The notes under the pieces were generated by a model. The model searched no databases. It had not been told where the DNA came from and saw only the letters and a list, made by a program, of their open reading frames with translations. A stretch of 64,000 bases of DNA. Origin: Strigops habroptila (lineage: Eukaryota; Chordata; Aves; Psittaciformes; Psittacidae). The position numbers were made by a program, and so were the translations under genes. Below are positions 1 to 41,800 of the stretch, piece after piece. Numbering within the stretch: position 1 is the first letter of the stretch; each line of letters opens with the position of its first letter. The stretch is from the NCBI RefSeq assembly GCF_004027225.2, contig NC_044289.2:6127761-6191760 (forward strand), given 5' to 3'.

Positions 1-2733
1 ACTCTGTATAGTTTACTGGTGAGAAGAAACTCTAGCCATTTGCAAAATGAGGTTCCAACTTTATCCCCGACAGCATTTCAGGACAAGAAAGTCACATGGA
101 ATACCACCATCAAGCTATTACAATCCTGTATTTTCAGAAAATTACATTCTGGTACATCAAACCCTCTCAGTGTGACACACATGGTATTATCTTGCTCTTC
201 AATCCCTAAGGCTATTCAACACTAACTTGAAGCTGGGTGCTTGGCTTGCATATGCAACTGTTGCAGTTGGGCAGTCACAGCAGACAAATGCCAATGCAGA
301 GCAATAGTTATGATCATTCATGCATGGAATATACGCTTTAAGATGTGGATAACTACATAAAAATAGTAGAAACCATTCTGCACTCATTTCCCAGTATGAG
401 GCTTCAAGACATTTTAGGTATCTGTTTATACCAAATTTGGCCAGAGAGTGCAGACAGAAGTGAACAGCTCCATAAAATGAAGACTACATAAGCAGCTTCT
501 ACCAGATCCTACAAAAATTCATGGTAAGTGTATATGCAACTGGGCATCTTAAAATAAGAGTAAGGACAACAATTAGATTAAGGAATATCTTGATTTCTAC
601 TATCATGTATCAGTTACAGTTTTCTAAGCTCTGGTGTTGTGCAAGGATACCAGACAATCTTATTTAGAAACTCTATGTTTCATGTGTAACTTCTGAAGAT
701 ACACAATGCCCTCAGAATAATTCACTTTTTGTGAATACTTCATGAAAACATTTGCTCTGGTGTCACGGTGTAAGGAACAACTTACAAAGGATCCAGGTGG
801 CTTTACAACATCCATCCAGTATGGTTTTGTAGTCTATCTACAGACAGGCTTTTTAGGAACTTCACAAGAAAAAACATCCTTAGATTTCTTCCTGCTGTGT
901 ACGAAAGAAGTATCTGGTTGATCAGATAGGTACTAAGGATTCCACTCTTAAGTCATTTTATTTTAAGCTCAGAAAAAGCAAAGCATTACCCTGACAATTC
1001 AGTGCTACTGTCTGGTCACCTGTTGTCAGAAATGGTGAGGAAAGACCTCAGAATTTTGTTAAGTTCTGGAAGATGAGCAGTTAATTTAGCAGTCTTGTTT
1101 AGGACTGATAGTGGGGGTCAGTCCAACTGCAGGCTACAGCTGTTGCCAACAGATCCTTAACTACAGTCCTCTGCTGGTCTCCTTGATTACACGTTTGTAA
1201 GGCATCTAGCAAAGCATGAGAGCATTTTCTGAGACCTCTTTATAACCCTGGAGTGCAAACAACAGGGACTACTTTGCTCACAAATGATTTAAAGTTCCAA
1301 GCTATCACAGATCACTAAGTGACTACTGAACAGGGGAAGGAAAATGGACATTCTGCTGGCTTTCCCCTTCAGCTGGGAGCTGCCTGTGCCAGCCAAGTCC
1401 ACTGTGGTAGCGAACAGTGTGTGTAAAATTGCCCTGCAACATTATTACAGATACACTCACAAGAGGCCAGTTCAAAGCTTCAATCCTCCCCCTTTACCCT
1501 GCATACAGCCTTCTTTTTAAAAACAAACCAACTTTTTGGAGGCAGTTTTTCAGCAGAACAAAGGGCTCTCAAAGGAGTTAATATCTTTTTGTTTAAAGCA
1601 AATTAGGGATTCAGCTTTTCTGATAACACATTTTAGTGATATCAATATATTTACAGCCTCTTAAAAAATACTGGATAGCTCCGACTCCCTTCAGTAAAGG
1701 TTCCCTCAAATACATTCTTCAAAGCCATCGAAACTAATTTTGCAACATCACTTACAACCTTATCTTTCTGAAAATGTTCTTTTAAAGTGTTTCATATAAA
1801 AGTTCTCTTTAGCTTCTACTGCCCAGAAAGCATCTTTTTCTTGATCAGTTGTGCCCAATTTGTCATACTGAACTCGCTGGTTCGTTCTTTCCAGCTCATC
1901 TCCCATCTCCTCTGCCCTTTACAGGCATACTTGAATAGCTTTGTCACTTCCATCCTGAGCAGACAAGGCACTCGCATTTTAAAATGCTGAAGATACCCCT
2001 CTCATTTCAGCTGAATCTTCTGGAGGTACTGCCAGAGTTGTGTTCATAAGCTGAACACACCAGTGAAGATTATTTTCCTCCTATTTTCTTATTAAACATC
2101 ACATAACATTTCACTTCTTTGCAAAGCAGGAAACCCTTGAGACACAAGTGGAACAAATATAAAGGTCAATGAGTGTGGCAGACAGGCTGCAGCCCAAACA
2201 GCTTTTCCAAGAAAACACAGGAATAATGAAGGAATGAAAGAAGTCGCTTCTAAAAGACCTATCTTAAACCTGAAAGGTGCTATGAAAACTTGTCACTGAT
2301 GGTTTTTGGACCTAATCTAAGAATATACAGGAGTTTACCTGCTCAAAAACTGTGTCATCTACTGAAGTTCAACATGTTAAAACACATTAAGTGTATGTAT
2401 TTTGTAGTAAAAGTATGCTTAGAACAAGATTACCTTAACCTTACTTTCAACATGTTACTAAGCATCTTCACTACTGCACCCAGCTAAACTGAAAAATGGG
2501 AAGTTACCTTGTACCTCAGCAGTCAGGACGGTTACTCTGAACAACACTTACGTGTATCAGGCTCAGGATGGGGTGGTTTGGATGGATTTTAAGATTAGGC
2601 TGGAAAAAAAAATAAATCATCCTGAAACAAGGCTTTCCTTATGCCATAAACTAAGTTGACATGCTGTTTTCTCCCCCCCTCTAAAGCTGTGAGAACATGA
2701 CAAAAGTAACAAAGGAAACATTAATTTGGGGGC

Positions 2734-2739
2734 TTTATT
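2734..2739 (-). terminator. VAPB: Candidate VAPB poly(A) signal AATAAA (distal)
   Basis: This canonical AATAAA lies on the minus strand about 1.1 kb past the stop. It sits directly after a genomically encoded A-rich tract (minus-strand sense), which could also cause internal oligo-dT priming in cDNA libraries. Confidence 0.3.
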
Positions 2740-2743
2740 TAAT

Positions 2744-2790
2744 TTTTCTTTTCTTTTTTTTTCTTTTTTTTTTCTTTTTTTCTTTTTTAA
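2744..2790. repeat. T-rich simple repeat
   Basis: An interrupted poly(T) tract of T runs broken by single C bases. On the transcribed minus strand of VAPB it reads as an A/G-rich tract. Confidence 0.9.
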
Positions 2791-3198
2791 GATGCTACAT
2801 AGTCAAACAGGATTGGTCTTTTACGGCGTAGGACTAGTTTACTACTAATATTTTTTTTCCCCTAGACTTATTTACATACAAAACCAGTTTCCTGACCACT
2901 GTTTCTCCAATGCTCAGATAATCAAAACTCCCAACAATGGTGTAGTGCCCAAAACACCAGGAGGCAGAAGAATCTCGCATCACTACAGCAGCAAATTTTT
3001 AGTTCTAGTCACTGGCTTTAAACAGGTGCCTTTTCATACCATATAGTATTAGTCAATTTTGTGACAATAAGGAAACATGAGATGAAATACATTAAATAAG
3101 TTAAATATGCATTAAACATCTCTGAATAACATTTTCATTCAACTAAATGAACCAACAGCAATGTAGCTTGGTCCCTTTATGAGAACAAGGCATTGACC

Positions 3199-3204
3199 TT
3201 TATT
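3199..3204 (-). terminator. VAPB: Candidate VAPB poly(A) signal AATAAA (proximal)
   Basis: This canonical hexamer on the minus strand lies 634 bases past the VAPB stop codon and is followed by a T/G-containing stretch (TGCCTTGTTCTC). Its use is inferred. Confidence 0.35.
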
Positions 3205-3477
3205 CCAAATGAGCGTCATACCAGTCAATATATGCCTCTTAATGATGTCTAGCACATTCAGCATTGCCACATACAATTCTTTTCAGTTTCTCACGATTCA
3301 TTTAAGTGCCAAGAAATTGGTAACTTGCACAGAGTTGAAGACACTGACAGAAACTGTTAAATTTATGAGCAGAATGGTGGATTAATGTATTTTACAGAAG
3401 TTTATCAACACCTCCTGCCTAACCCAGCTCCAAACATCCAATAGGGCCAGCTCCAGCAGTGGAGGAAGAGTTTTTCT

Positions 3478-3483
3478 ATTTTT

Positions 3484-3514
<31 letters not shown>

Positions 3515-3525
3515 CCTTTTTTTAG
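3478..3525. repeat. T-rich simple repeat
   Basis: A second interrupted poly(T) tract of about 45 bases with a few C interruptions, inside the probable VAPB 3' UTR. Confidence 0.9.
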
Positions 3526-3837
3526 AAAGAGGTCATCCAGCAACATGTACCAGGGTCTAAGAATGTTTAAAACGACATATACAATATTCCATTGTAGTGT
3601 TAAATCGTGATTTTCTCCCCCCTTCATCACTGAAGCATATTCTCTTTCATTCATCCACTCACTGTACATTTTCAACTTTCTAGATTACGTTACATAGTAT
3701 TTGTGCAGGGGTAATTTAAAGGCAAGACCTGTGAGATGTCATACATTAATTTTTTTTTTAAACATTGTTATGAATAAATTTAATCCAATGATATGGCAGA
3801 ACCATCAAACCAATTTACAATTTCCAGCATGCTGCCT

Positions 3838-34075
<30,238 letters not shown>

Positions 34076-34118
34076 GTTCCTCCTCCTCGGCGGTGGCGGC
34101 ACCAGGCGGAGAGAGGAA

Positions 34119-34153
34119 GGGACGGGGAGGGAGGGGAAGGAAAGGGGGAGGGA
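34119..34153 (+). promoter_or_regulatory. G-quadruplex-capable cluster upstream of the VAPB start codon
   Basis: The plus strand carries four or more G runs with very short spacers (GGGACGGGGAGGGAGGGG and more), 44-78 bases before the VAPB ATG. This is the template strand for VAPB. In the transcript the region would read as a pyrimidine tract. Confidence 0.6.
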
Positions 34154-34500
34154 GAAGAGGAGGGAAAGCAGGCGCGCGGGCGGGCCGCGCCCGGCTGGTT
34201 GATTCAGCCCCGCCGAGCGGCCCCGGAGCGGCCAAGGGAGACGTGCTGCGGGTGGCGCAGCGGCGACAAGCCAGGGAAGGCGGGCGGCGGCTGCCGGCGC
34301 GCACGGTGCCCGGGCGGGGACGCGGGCAGAGGGCGGGAGGCGGGATGATGCAGCACGGAGGGGCCCAGAGAGAGGCTGCGGCTGACGTCTGCCGCCCGCC
34401 CGCCCCCCGCCGCGCCTCCGCCCGCCCCGCTGCCGGCAGCGCCGGGACCGAGCGGGCGGCGCGGGGCGCTTCAGGGTCCTCGTCCGGCTCGAGGTACCCA

Positions 34501-37500
34501 CAACCGGTCTAATTAATAATATTAATGAAGCTCAATCACCGCTGGAAATCACGACTGGGGATAAATGCCGTATTGCCCAGTAGCAGCTGCTATTTCAGGC
34601 CTCGAGTCTCTCCACCGAGATCTGTTCGGCCTCGTGGCTCACCGCGGAGCCGAGTCCCTGCGGCTGGCATCGCGGCGACACTCACCCTCCGCCTGGAGCT
34701 ACCGGGGAATGACACACTGCGGCCACCCGTGTGGAAAACGGGGCCCTACAGGAGCGGGGAAGTGCCGGTAACCGCCGTCAAGCCTCAGGGAAGACTAACT
34801 TTTTATTAAATCAAAACAAGTTGAGGTCAGCTCAGGGATTTTAAGACACCACCCCCCTTAAGTAAACTGTAACCAAAGTTTTGGGGTGTTTGGGTTGGAG
34901 TTTTTTGGGAGTGTGTTTTTTTGGGGTGTTTGGGGTTTTTTTTACTCCAAATATTTTTTAAACGTACAGGTTGGTGTAATACGAAGCACTGCTTTAGTGA
35001 TAGCCTTAGGCCAGTGTAGTTACAATAGTAGTACACTTCTTTTCCTTCCTCTCTCCCCTCAGTTGTTTTAAACATTCTAAAAGTTCCTCAAAATGTATAA
35101 AACATTGGTTACATCAAAGTCAGCAGGGAGTAACAATGAAACAGGAGTTTGGGATGCCCTTCTTACCAGCAGAAACACACTGGTCTTAAAAAGTGATATA
35201 CACCAAAAAGTATTTGTTCAGCAACTTCAGACATAGAGAACTTCGGGAGGAGATTACATTTGCAGAGATAAAAAGCAAGTGTATCAACTTCAGTTGGCTT
35301 CCAAAGCATAGCAGCTCAAAGCACACAGTTTAGGTTGAGCAAGTCCTAATCAGGGCTGATTAGCAAACAGGCAAGGTGAATAAAGATAGGGTAAAACATT
35401 GAGAAAACTCATTCTATCACACCGATACAATCAGGGTGATGCAGTGTGCCTCACCCTCACACAAGTTTTTTGTATCATGAGTGTTGTTTTACTTCATAAT
35501 TGCCAAAAAACGTATAGGGTAGCTAAAAAGATCTGAATTCCTAAGAAGAGGATTACTGGTGATAAAGGCAACAGCAAATGGCTGATGCAGATGTTAAAAC
35601 TAACAGCACTAAAAGGGATGAAGACATTCAGTGCTCCCAGCACATCTGCAGCATTCACACCACATCTCAACATTTCAGCTGCACTTGTCCACGATATCCC
35701 CGTTTTCCAGCTCTTCTGCTTAACCACCTCCAACCCCACTTCATCTTTTGGTTTTGTTCTTTCATTCCATGCCAAACCAAAACCAACCCACGTACACATT
35801 TAGTATAGCTCTTGGTTTTGCATAACGCAAGTGAAACCTGCCAACTCCTAGACAAGACATCAGGACTAACTTTTAGAAGCCTCAGCAATATATGGCAACA
35901 CCCTCAAATACTGTGTTGTTCTTCCTCAAATTGCTTCTCTGCTCAAGAAAAGATGGTCACACAAAGTCGTGAAGGAGTGCATTTTCTGTTCCAGGTCTTT
36001 GCTGTTCTACTTTTCGTAGTTACTTAGATTTAGGATGTCCTTAGCTTCTTATTTTTACTACTTGTGGGGGTTTAATTTATAGCATAAGCTAGAGATGATG
36101 TGACAACATTTTACTTAGATCTCAAAAGCAGAAGAGAACTGATTTCACTTACACTTTGTAGTAGAGCTTGCTTTGGCTGATATTCTGGAAAGGTTATCTT
36201 CTTTCACCTGATCTCTTTGGGTTTATTTTCTAAACAGATTCTCTCACTGAGCTAGGCATTCTCAGTTCAGCAATTAGTAGAAAAGACAGGCTTTATACGA
36301 ATCTGCAAGTTAATTGGAAACTAACGGTGAGGAATAAAGCAGAGGAAACTTTATACAACATACAGTCATACATAATAAAAACCCCTAAAGTAAACAACTG
36401 CTCAGTGTTGCTGCCCAGCCCTTTCCAGGTTCTACTCCTGAAAGTACAAAGTGTTTGATGATCCACATCTTAAAGGGTTTGCCAAGTTATATCATCTTAC
36501 CACAGCTGGCAGCTCTGAACCTACCTGTTTGTATGCGAAGGAATCGCCCACACTTTGGTCCAGGCTGAAGTTTTTATAAAGCACAGCATTGTTTAAGTTG
36601 GAAATTTATGAAGCATAATGAATGCAGCTTGTCAGGTTTTTGTTATATGTAAATAATGTGTGTACATTCAACATTGTGCAGATCAGATTCATTGAAACAG
36701 GCACGCATGAAGGCCACCTGCAATACTACATTCTCGTTACATACATAAACCCACCCTCACTTTGTTAACAAGACTAGAGGACAACTTGTTGCCCAGGTCA
36801 GGGTTTGATTAACAGAAGGAAAGAGAGATGAACACTACAGGGCAACTCTGAAGAACACCTGAAAGCTTTGAAAGTGTTCCAGTACAAAGAACAGTTTAAT
36901 CTGTTGCAAGACTTTTACCTTAAAAGCTATAAAAGACTTTATGCAAGGAAAACATTCTCACTGTGTGTGTGCGCATTAGGTGGTTTACATTTGTTTATCT
37001 AGATTCCCTATGCAAATACATGTAAATGTTTTTCTCTCTATTCTAGCACATTCCTTGCATTTACCTTTCTTATTTTCTGATGCACATTCTTACCCCCTTA
37101 TACAAATGTATTTGACGCTCTTCAAAAGCCATTTACACACATCTAAGGATAACTGAAAACCAGCAGCTACTGAGCAATAATTTTAAGTTACTCCAGGTCT
37201 CTTAAAAGGATGACAGGATGTTTCCTGCGTATGAGCTCCAGCCAGTGGCTCAGCAGGCACTTGTAGCCAACGTTTTCAGGTGAAACAGCAGTATCAGAAA
37301 CAGGACTTTGTTTATTTACACTTTTGAAGGCTGCTTTTTAACTGAACATGTTAGACTCACATCACACACTGAAACAAGAAAATTACACCTTTTAAGCCTC
37401 ACAGAAGACAAGCGAGCTAACTGCGGCCAGCTCCACATTTTTGTGCTCTACATAACCACCAAAGCAGTGCTTTAAAAAACAAAAAGCAAGCTACCAACCA

Positions 37501-38013
37501 GCTGGATGTATTAACAAATAAAGGATCCCTTCCCAGCATGACAGGCTCCAAAAACATTGTGCAGATACTAAAAGCACTCTGCAGTTTTGATTGACAGAAA
37601 CCTGGCCTAAGCAGTCACGAATTTTATGTTTCATGCAGTTTACGGTAAAAGCAACATATTAAATAACTTGACTCTGGCAGGATTTGTCAGGCCTTGCACT
37701 GGTTGACAAGACTGTGTGTGGCCTGCAGTTTCTCAGACATCATGCTGCAAAGAAAGGAAGCATTACACAAAAGCTGCATTCTCTCTGCTGTTTTTCCCCA
37801 TCCCTTCTTTGTACAAGTTTGTCTTGTGCATTTGTCTGTGTATACATAAAGCAGGGAAAAGCCTCAGTTTCTGAATGACCAGCAGTCACCACTTTCAGAA
37901 AAAAGCTATTCAAACCATTACTTAAATTCTCCTCTGCCATGGTATTGCTTATATTCCTCTCCATAATTCTATTACCTTAGAGACTATTTTTTGAGATGTT
38001 GAGAGTTTTGGAA
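34501..38013. other. Intergenic region between VAPB and RAB22A
   Basis: About 3.5 kb with no recognised gene. It contains an AT-only palindromic block (34512-34526) at the island edge and a GT-rich block (34879-34945). The remainder is AT-rich unique sequence. Confidence 0.75.
34879..34945 (+). repeat. GT-rich low-complexity block
   Basis: TTGGGGTGTTTGGG appears twice, about 42 bases apart, within a run made almost only of G and T. The G runs could support a G-quadruplex. Confidence 0.8.
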
Positions 38014-38014
38014 G

Positions 38015-38051
38015 CATTTATAAACAAAGCCAGCACATTTATAAACAAAGC
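38015..38051. repeat. Perfect 16-bp direct repeat
   Basis: CATTTATAAACAAAGC occurs at 38015-38030 and again at 38036-38051, 21 bp apart start to start. Confidence 0.95.
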
Positions 38052-38053
38052 TT

Positions 38054-38059
38054 TTTATT
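38054..38059 (-). terminator. RAB22A: Candidate distal RAB22A poly(A) signal
   Basis: AATAAA on the minus strand is followed immediately by two perfect copies of a T/G-rich 16-mer (38036-38051 and 38015-38030), which could act as the downstream element for cleavage. Confidence 0.45.
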
Positions 38060-38804
38060 AATAAAATGTTTACACCTTTTCTTTTTGCACAATACATCAG
38101 ACTGGTAGTGATTTAGCATGTTATTACACTATAAAAGGTTATTATGAATGCTTAGGCTGAAAAGGCTGTTTACATTATGCCAAATCAACACTTCCTTATT
38201 TGCATTCTATCCGCTATATGGGAGTGTAACAATTCAAAACAAAAAGGAGAGAACAAAAGCCTGGTTTTCTTCATTAACATCTACAAACCAACAATACAGA
38301 CAAACCTGTACACACTCTCAGGACCAGCCCAAGAGAAGACTAAAAAATGTCTCGAAACATTCATAAGCTTGGGAATTCATCACTACAATATTTCATCACT
38401 AGTAATCTGACTACATGTCATGCAGTGAAGCGATGGTTGTAAATTTGTGCAGTTTACAGTGCTGCAAATGCTCTGTAACTTCGAGCGGCTTAAGTTTGTT
38501 TTACAAGAGATACTATAATAAGAAGGCACAGACCTTTCAACCTTTGTAACAGGTTAAGCCAATCCTATAATGAAAAGGCAGAACATTCTTACGAGGGACA
38601 AGAATTGCTGATACAAAGGTTAACCTTCACGCTTAATTTTACAGGCAAACATTTATTACACTGCAAGAGCTATATGCATATCAGGTTATTTTTGTGCCCT
38701 GAATACACAAATGCAAATGCAAAGTTTCTCATTTAGAAGAAACCTACAGAACTTCATTTCTTTATTGTACTGGGTGTGGGGAGTACGAGGGGGAAGATCA
38801 CCAG

Positions 38805-38862
38805 GAATCATAGAATCATATAACAGGGTTGGAAAGGACCTTAAGATCATCTAGTTCCATTC
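38805..38862 (-). mobile_element. CR1 3'-end remnant
   Basis: GAATCATAGAATCATATAAC followed by AGGGTTGGAAAGGACCTTAA matches the reverse complement of the CR1 3' terminus. Only about 55-60 bp remain, inside the probable RAB22A 3' UTR. Confidence 0.75.
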
Positions 38863-41800
38863 TGCTGCAGAAATGCAATACATTTCTGTGTCTTGAATCA
38901 ATTCACTGTCACAATTTCAATTTCGGATACACAATATTCAGAAATAGGAAGTACAAAAAAAAAGGAAGTTAAAGTACACAAGAGTTTGTCATGTCACTAG
39001 AGCCTTATAATAATTTGCTCCCCCAAGTGAATGTGCTTTTAAAGCCTTTGTTATGTGGTATAATACAGTATGGTACATGTCTCAGCTGTTATGTCTTCAT
39101 AACAGTTTCATAAGGCTGTACTCATGAATTACCATTTTGTTCACAAACATTTGCCACTGTGACACATACTTCTAGAACCTTTGAGGAGAAAAGGACACTC
39201 CCCACCTATTCTTGGCTAAATCCCATAAGGAAACAATGAACAAACTGTCAAGAAAACATAATGGATTTAATAGGAAATACATACTGTAACATGAGTAAAA
39301 GTGAGGCAAGATAGTAGCAGTGAAATCCATCTAGGTGTCAGAGTTACAGCATAACCAAGTGCAACAACTGGATGGAGTATCACACACAGATGAAGAGCAT
39401 GACAGAAATTGGTCTGTAACCTTCAAGATTTGAAAAAGAAGTAGCAGTTGGTTTGTTCAATAATACATATGTGAAAACATTAACAGAAATTAAGCAAAGA
39501 AAAACCCAACCTTCTTAAAAGAAGAATACCTTCACAAAGGTAATTAGCTCCTTGAATAAAATTCACTGTTAGTGTTTCAGTAAAAATTGTAGAAGCCCAA
39601 CTTGCAGGAGGAGGTAATGGGAACAGCAGAATTTTTCTTCTAAGAAATCTTTATTCTAGAATAAGAACAGTTTCAGCAAACACTGTCCCAGGTTTTTGGG
39701 GAACAAACCATCCTACTGCCTTGATTTTTCCATGTAAAATAGGAAGCACCAAATAACTCTAAGCCACAAGAACTTTTCTAAATATTTCTAAGTAGCTGTT
39801 TATAGCATGTACACTCCAACAACACAATGTTCAAAATTCAGACTTGGGAGGCATGGGGGGAAATGGGAAGGGGAAGGAGGAAAAAGCTGACCCTAGGATC
39901 ATTTTGGCATGCCAAAGACTAACCCCATCAGTACTCTTGTGTTTCAGAATAGTCTTATATCCCTTGACAGATTTATTATCTGTGACACTTAAAGGATAAA
40001 GTTCGATAATGCTTGCTTGATTTTTTCAAGTCGTGCATTTTGGATTCTAGCTGACCAGGAAAGGGTTTGCATTCAAACTTTTGAGACCTCCAAAATAATA
40101 GAAGGGATTTTTCAGAAACAAACATTGTTCTCAGAAGGCCTAGTAATTTTAGGGAAATGTGTTTTGGCACTTATTTTCTTTAGAGAATTTTGTGTGCATT
40201 TTTTAGACGCTTAATTCCAAGCACACAATTCTCCTGCTTCAAGTAACTGACTTGTGGCTAGAAACAGTCTCATGTCACTTTAAAACGACTTCTTGCTAAA
40301 AATGTTAAGAAAGTTTGTCCTTCTTTCATCCATGAAGAGCCTCTTTTTTAGAGGTTTAAAGTGTTAGAGAGATACATGAAGCCTTTTAGAAAATGAATAA
40401 GCAGTGCAGAAGTTTAAGTCAATGAATTATTCAGGTTCTCCTCACATTCAAGATGATTTTTTTTCTACTTCTAGGTAGCTATTGCTGCTTGTAAGTGAAG
40501 TTTACTACAGGGTGAATAGCTACACAGTTCAGACAACTTCTGTCCTGTCATTCACCAATTCCCAAGACAGTCTGCAGTTTGCTGACATAGCACACCATAA
40601 ATAGACTACACCATCCTCAATAAACACTAAAGACTGTTTCACAAGTCATTCAGACATCACTGCTAAAGCTTCCTTTTCCAACTAACACTCAATATGTTAT
40701 GCTGGAACTTAACACTAATATTAAGGAATAATTTAGGATTAACATTGTAAGAAAAATCTTATTGAGGCCAACTTTTAAACCATTCAAGATATTCAGCCTG
40801 AATTATTTTTTGATAATTAAAAGGATGCTTTAACCACAAATGTAGACACCTCTCAACCAGGTTAAAGGATATGACTTTCAAATCAGTAAGTAGGCATTGC
40901 CTCCTCTCCTCTTACTCTCTTCCCAAGTATGTACATAATCTTTCTTGAGCAAGCTGGTACCATTAAACTGGTATTACGTGCACCAACACATCAAAGACCC
41001 AGGTCTGCATAAAACACCGCTCTAAACTCTTAGCTGTCTGATCCTGTAGCACTTAAAGGAAAGGCCTCGCTGATGTCAGTAGGGACTTGAGGTGCAATGA
41101 TTTGTTTCAACATGGATCTAGTAACAAAGTTTTCACCTTCTTGGCAACACCTAAAGTTGTTAGAATTGTTTTAGAACTTCTCAAAGCACCTATAACAATT
41201 TTCAGTAGTTTGACCACTAGATGCTTCTGTTACTAAACATAAGCTTCCAGATTTCAGCTACTTAGGCATTTAGAATGCCAGTTTTCAGCATGTATATAAA
41301 ATACACTTCAAAACTACCAACAGCACAGATTAGGAGCCTCGCAAGTCAGCTCAGACACTGTTGTAATTTAGAGGGTTGGATGAAGATACCCTCCAAAACT
41401 TGGGGAGCATACTTAAGTTGCTCCAAAGCTTAAGAACTAAATACTTATCGAATGGTATTTTTGTACAAATCTATAACTTTCATGGGAAGGAGTTTGTGTG
41501 TTTAAAAGCTGAAATAGTCATACTTTGTCAGTTAAAACATGCTCTGTATCAATGATACGACATGCACTTCATTACATTTTTACATACAAGATACCTCACC
41601 CTTCCAAACTTGTTCTGCAGCAATTAATTCCCTTTAAGGAGTATCTGTAAGTCTAGTCTCTATGATAAGCTCCATTCACTAAACAGAAAGGCATAGTGGA
41701 AGAAAACATCAGTCCTGAGCTTTTTCAATAACTTCTTAACAGAAAAAAAGTTATTAAAAATTTAGCTGGAATGATTAATAATCAGCACTCCAAACACTCA

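Larger units (their letters stand above)
1..3837 (-). other. VAPB: Probable VAPB 3' UTR and downstream flank
   Basis: No coding exon was recognised here. Minus-strand AATAAA signals occur at 3199-3204, 2734-2739 and 957-962. Human VAPB has a long 3' UTR with several ends, so any of these could terminate the transcript, and the sequence alone does not decide. The stretch also holds two homopolymer-rich T tracts, listed separately. In human the next gene on this side is APCDD1L in convergent orientation, and no exon of it was seen. Confidence 0.5.

Noticed and set aside
1-3837. APCDD1L exon expected from human synteny
   Set aside because: No sequence resembling it was seen. The neighbour, if present, lies to the left of the window.
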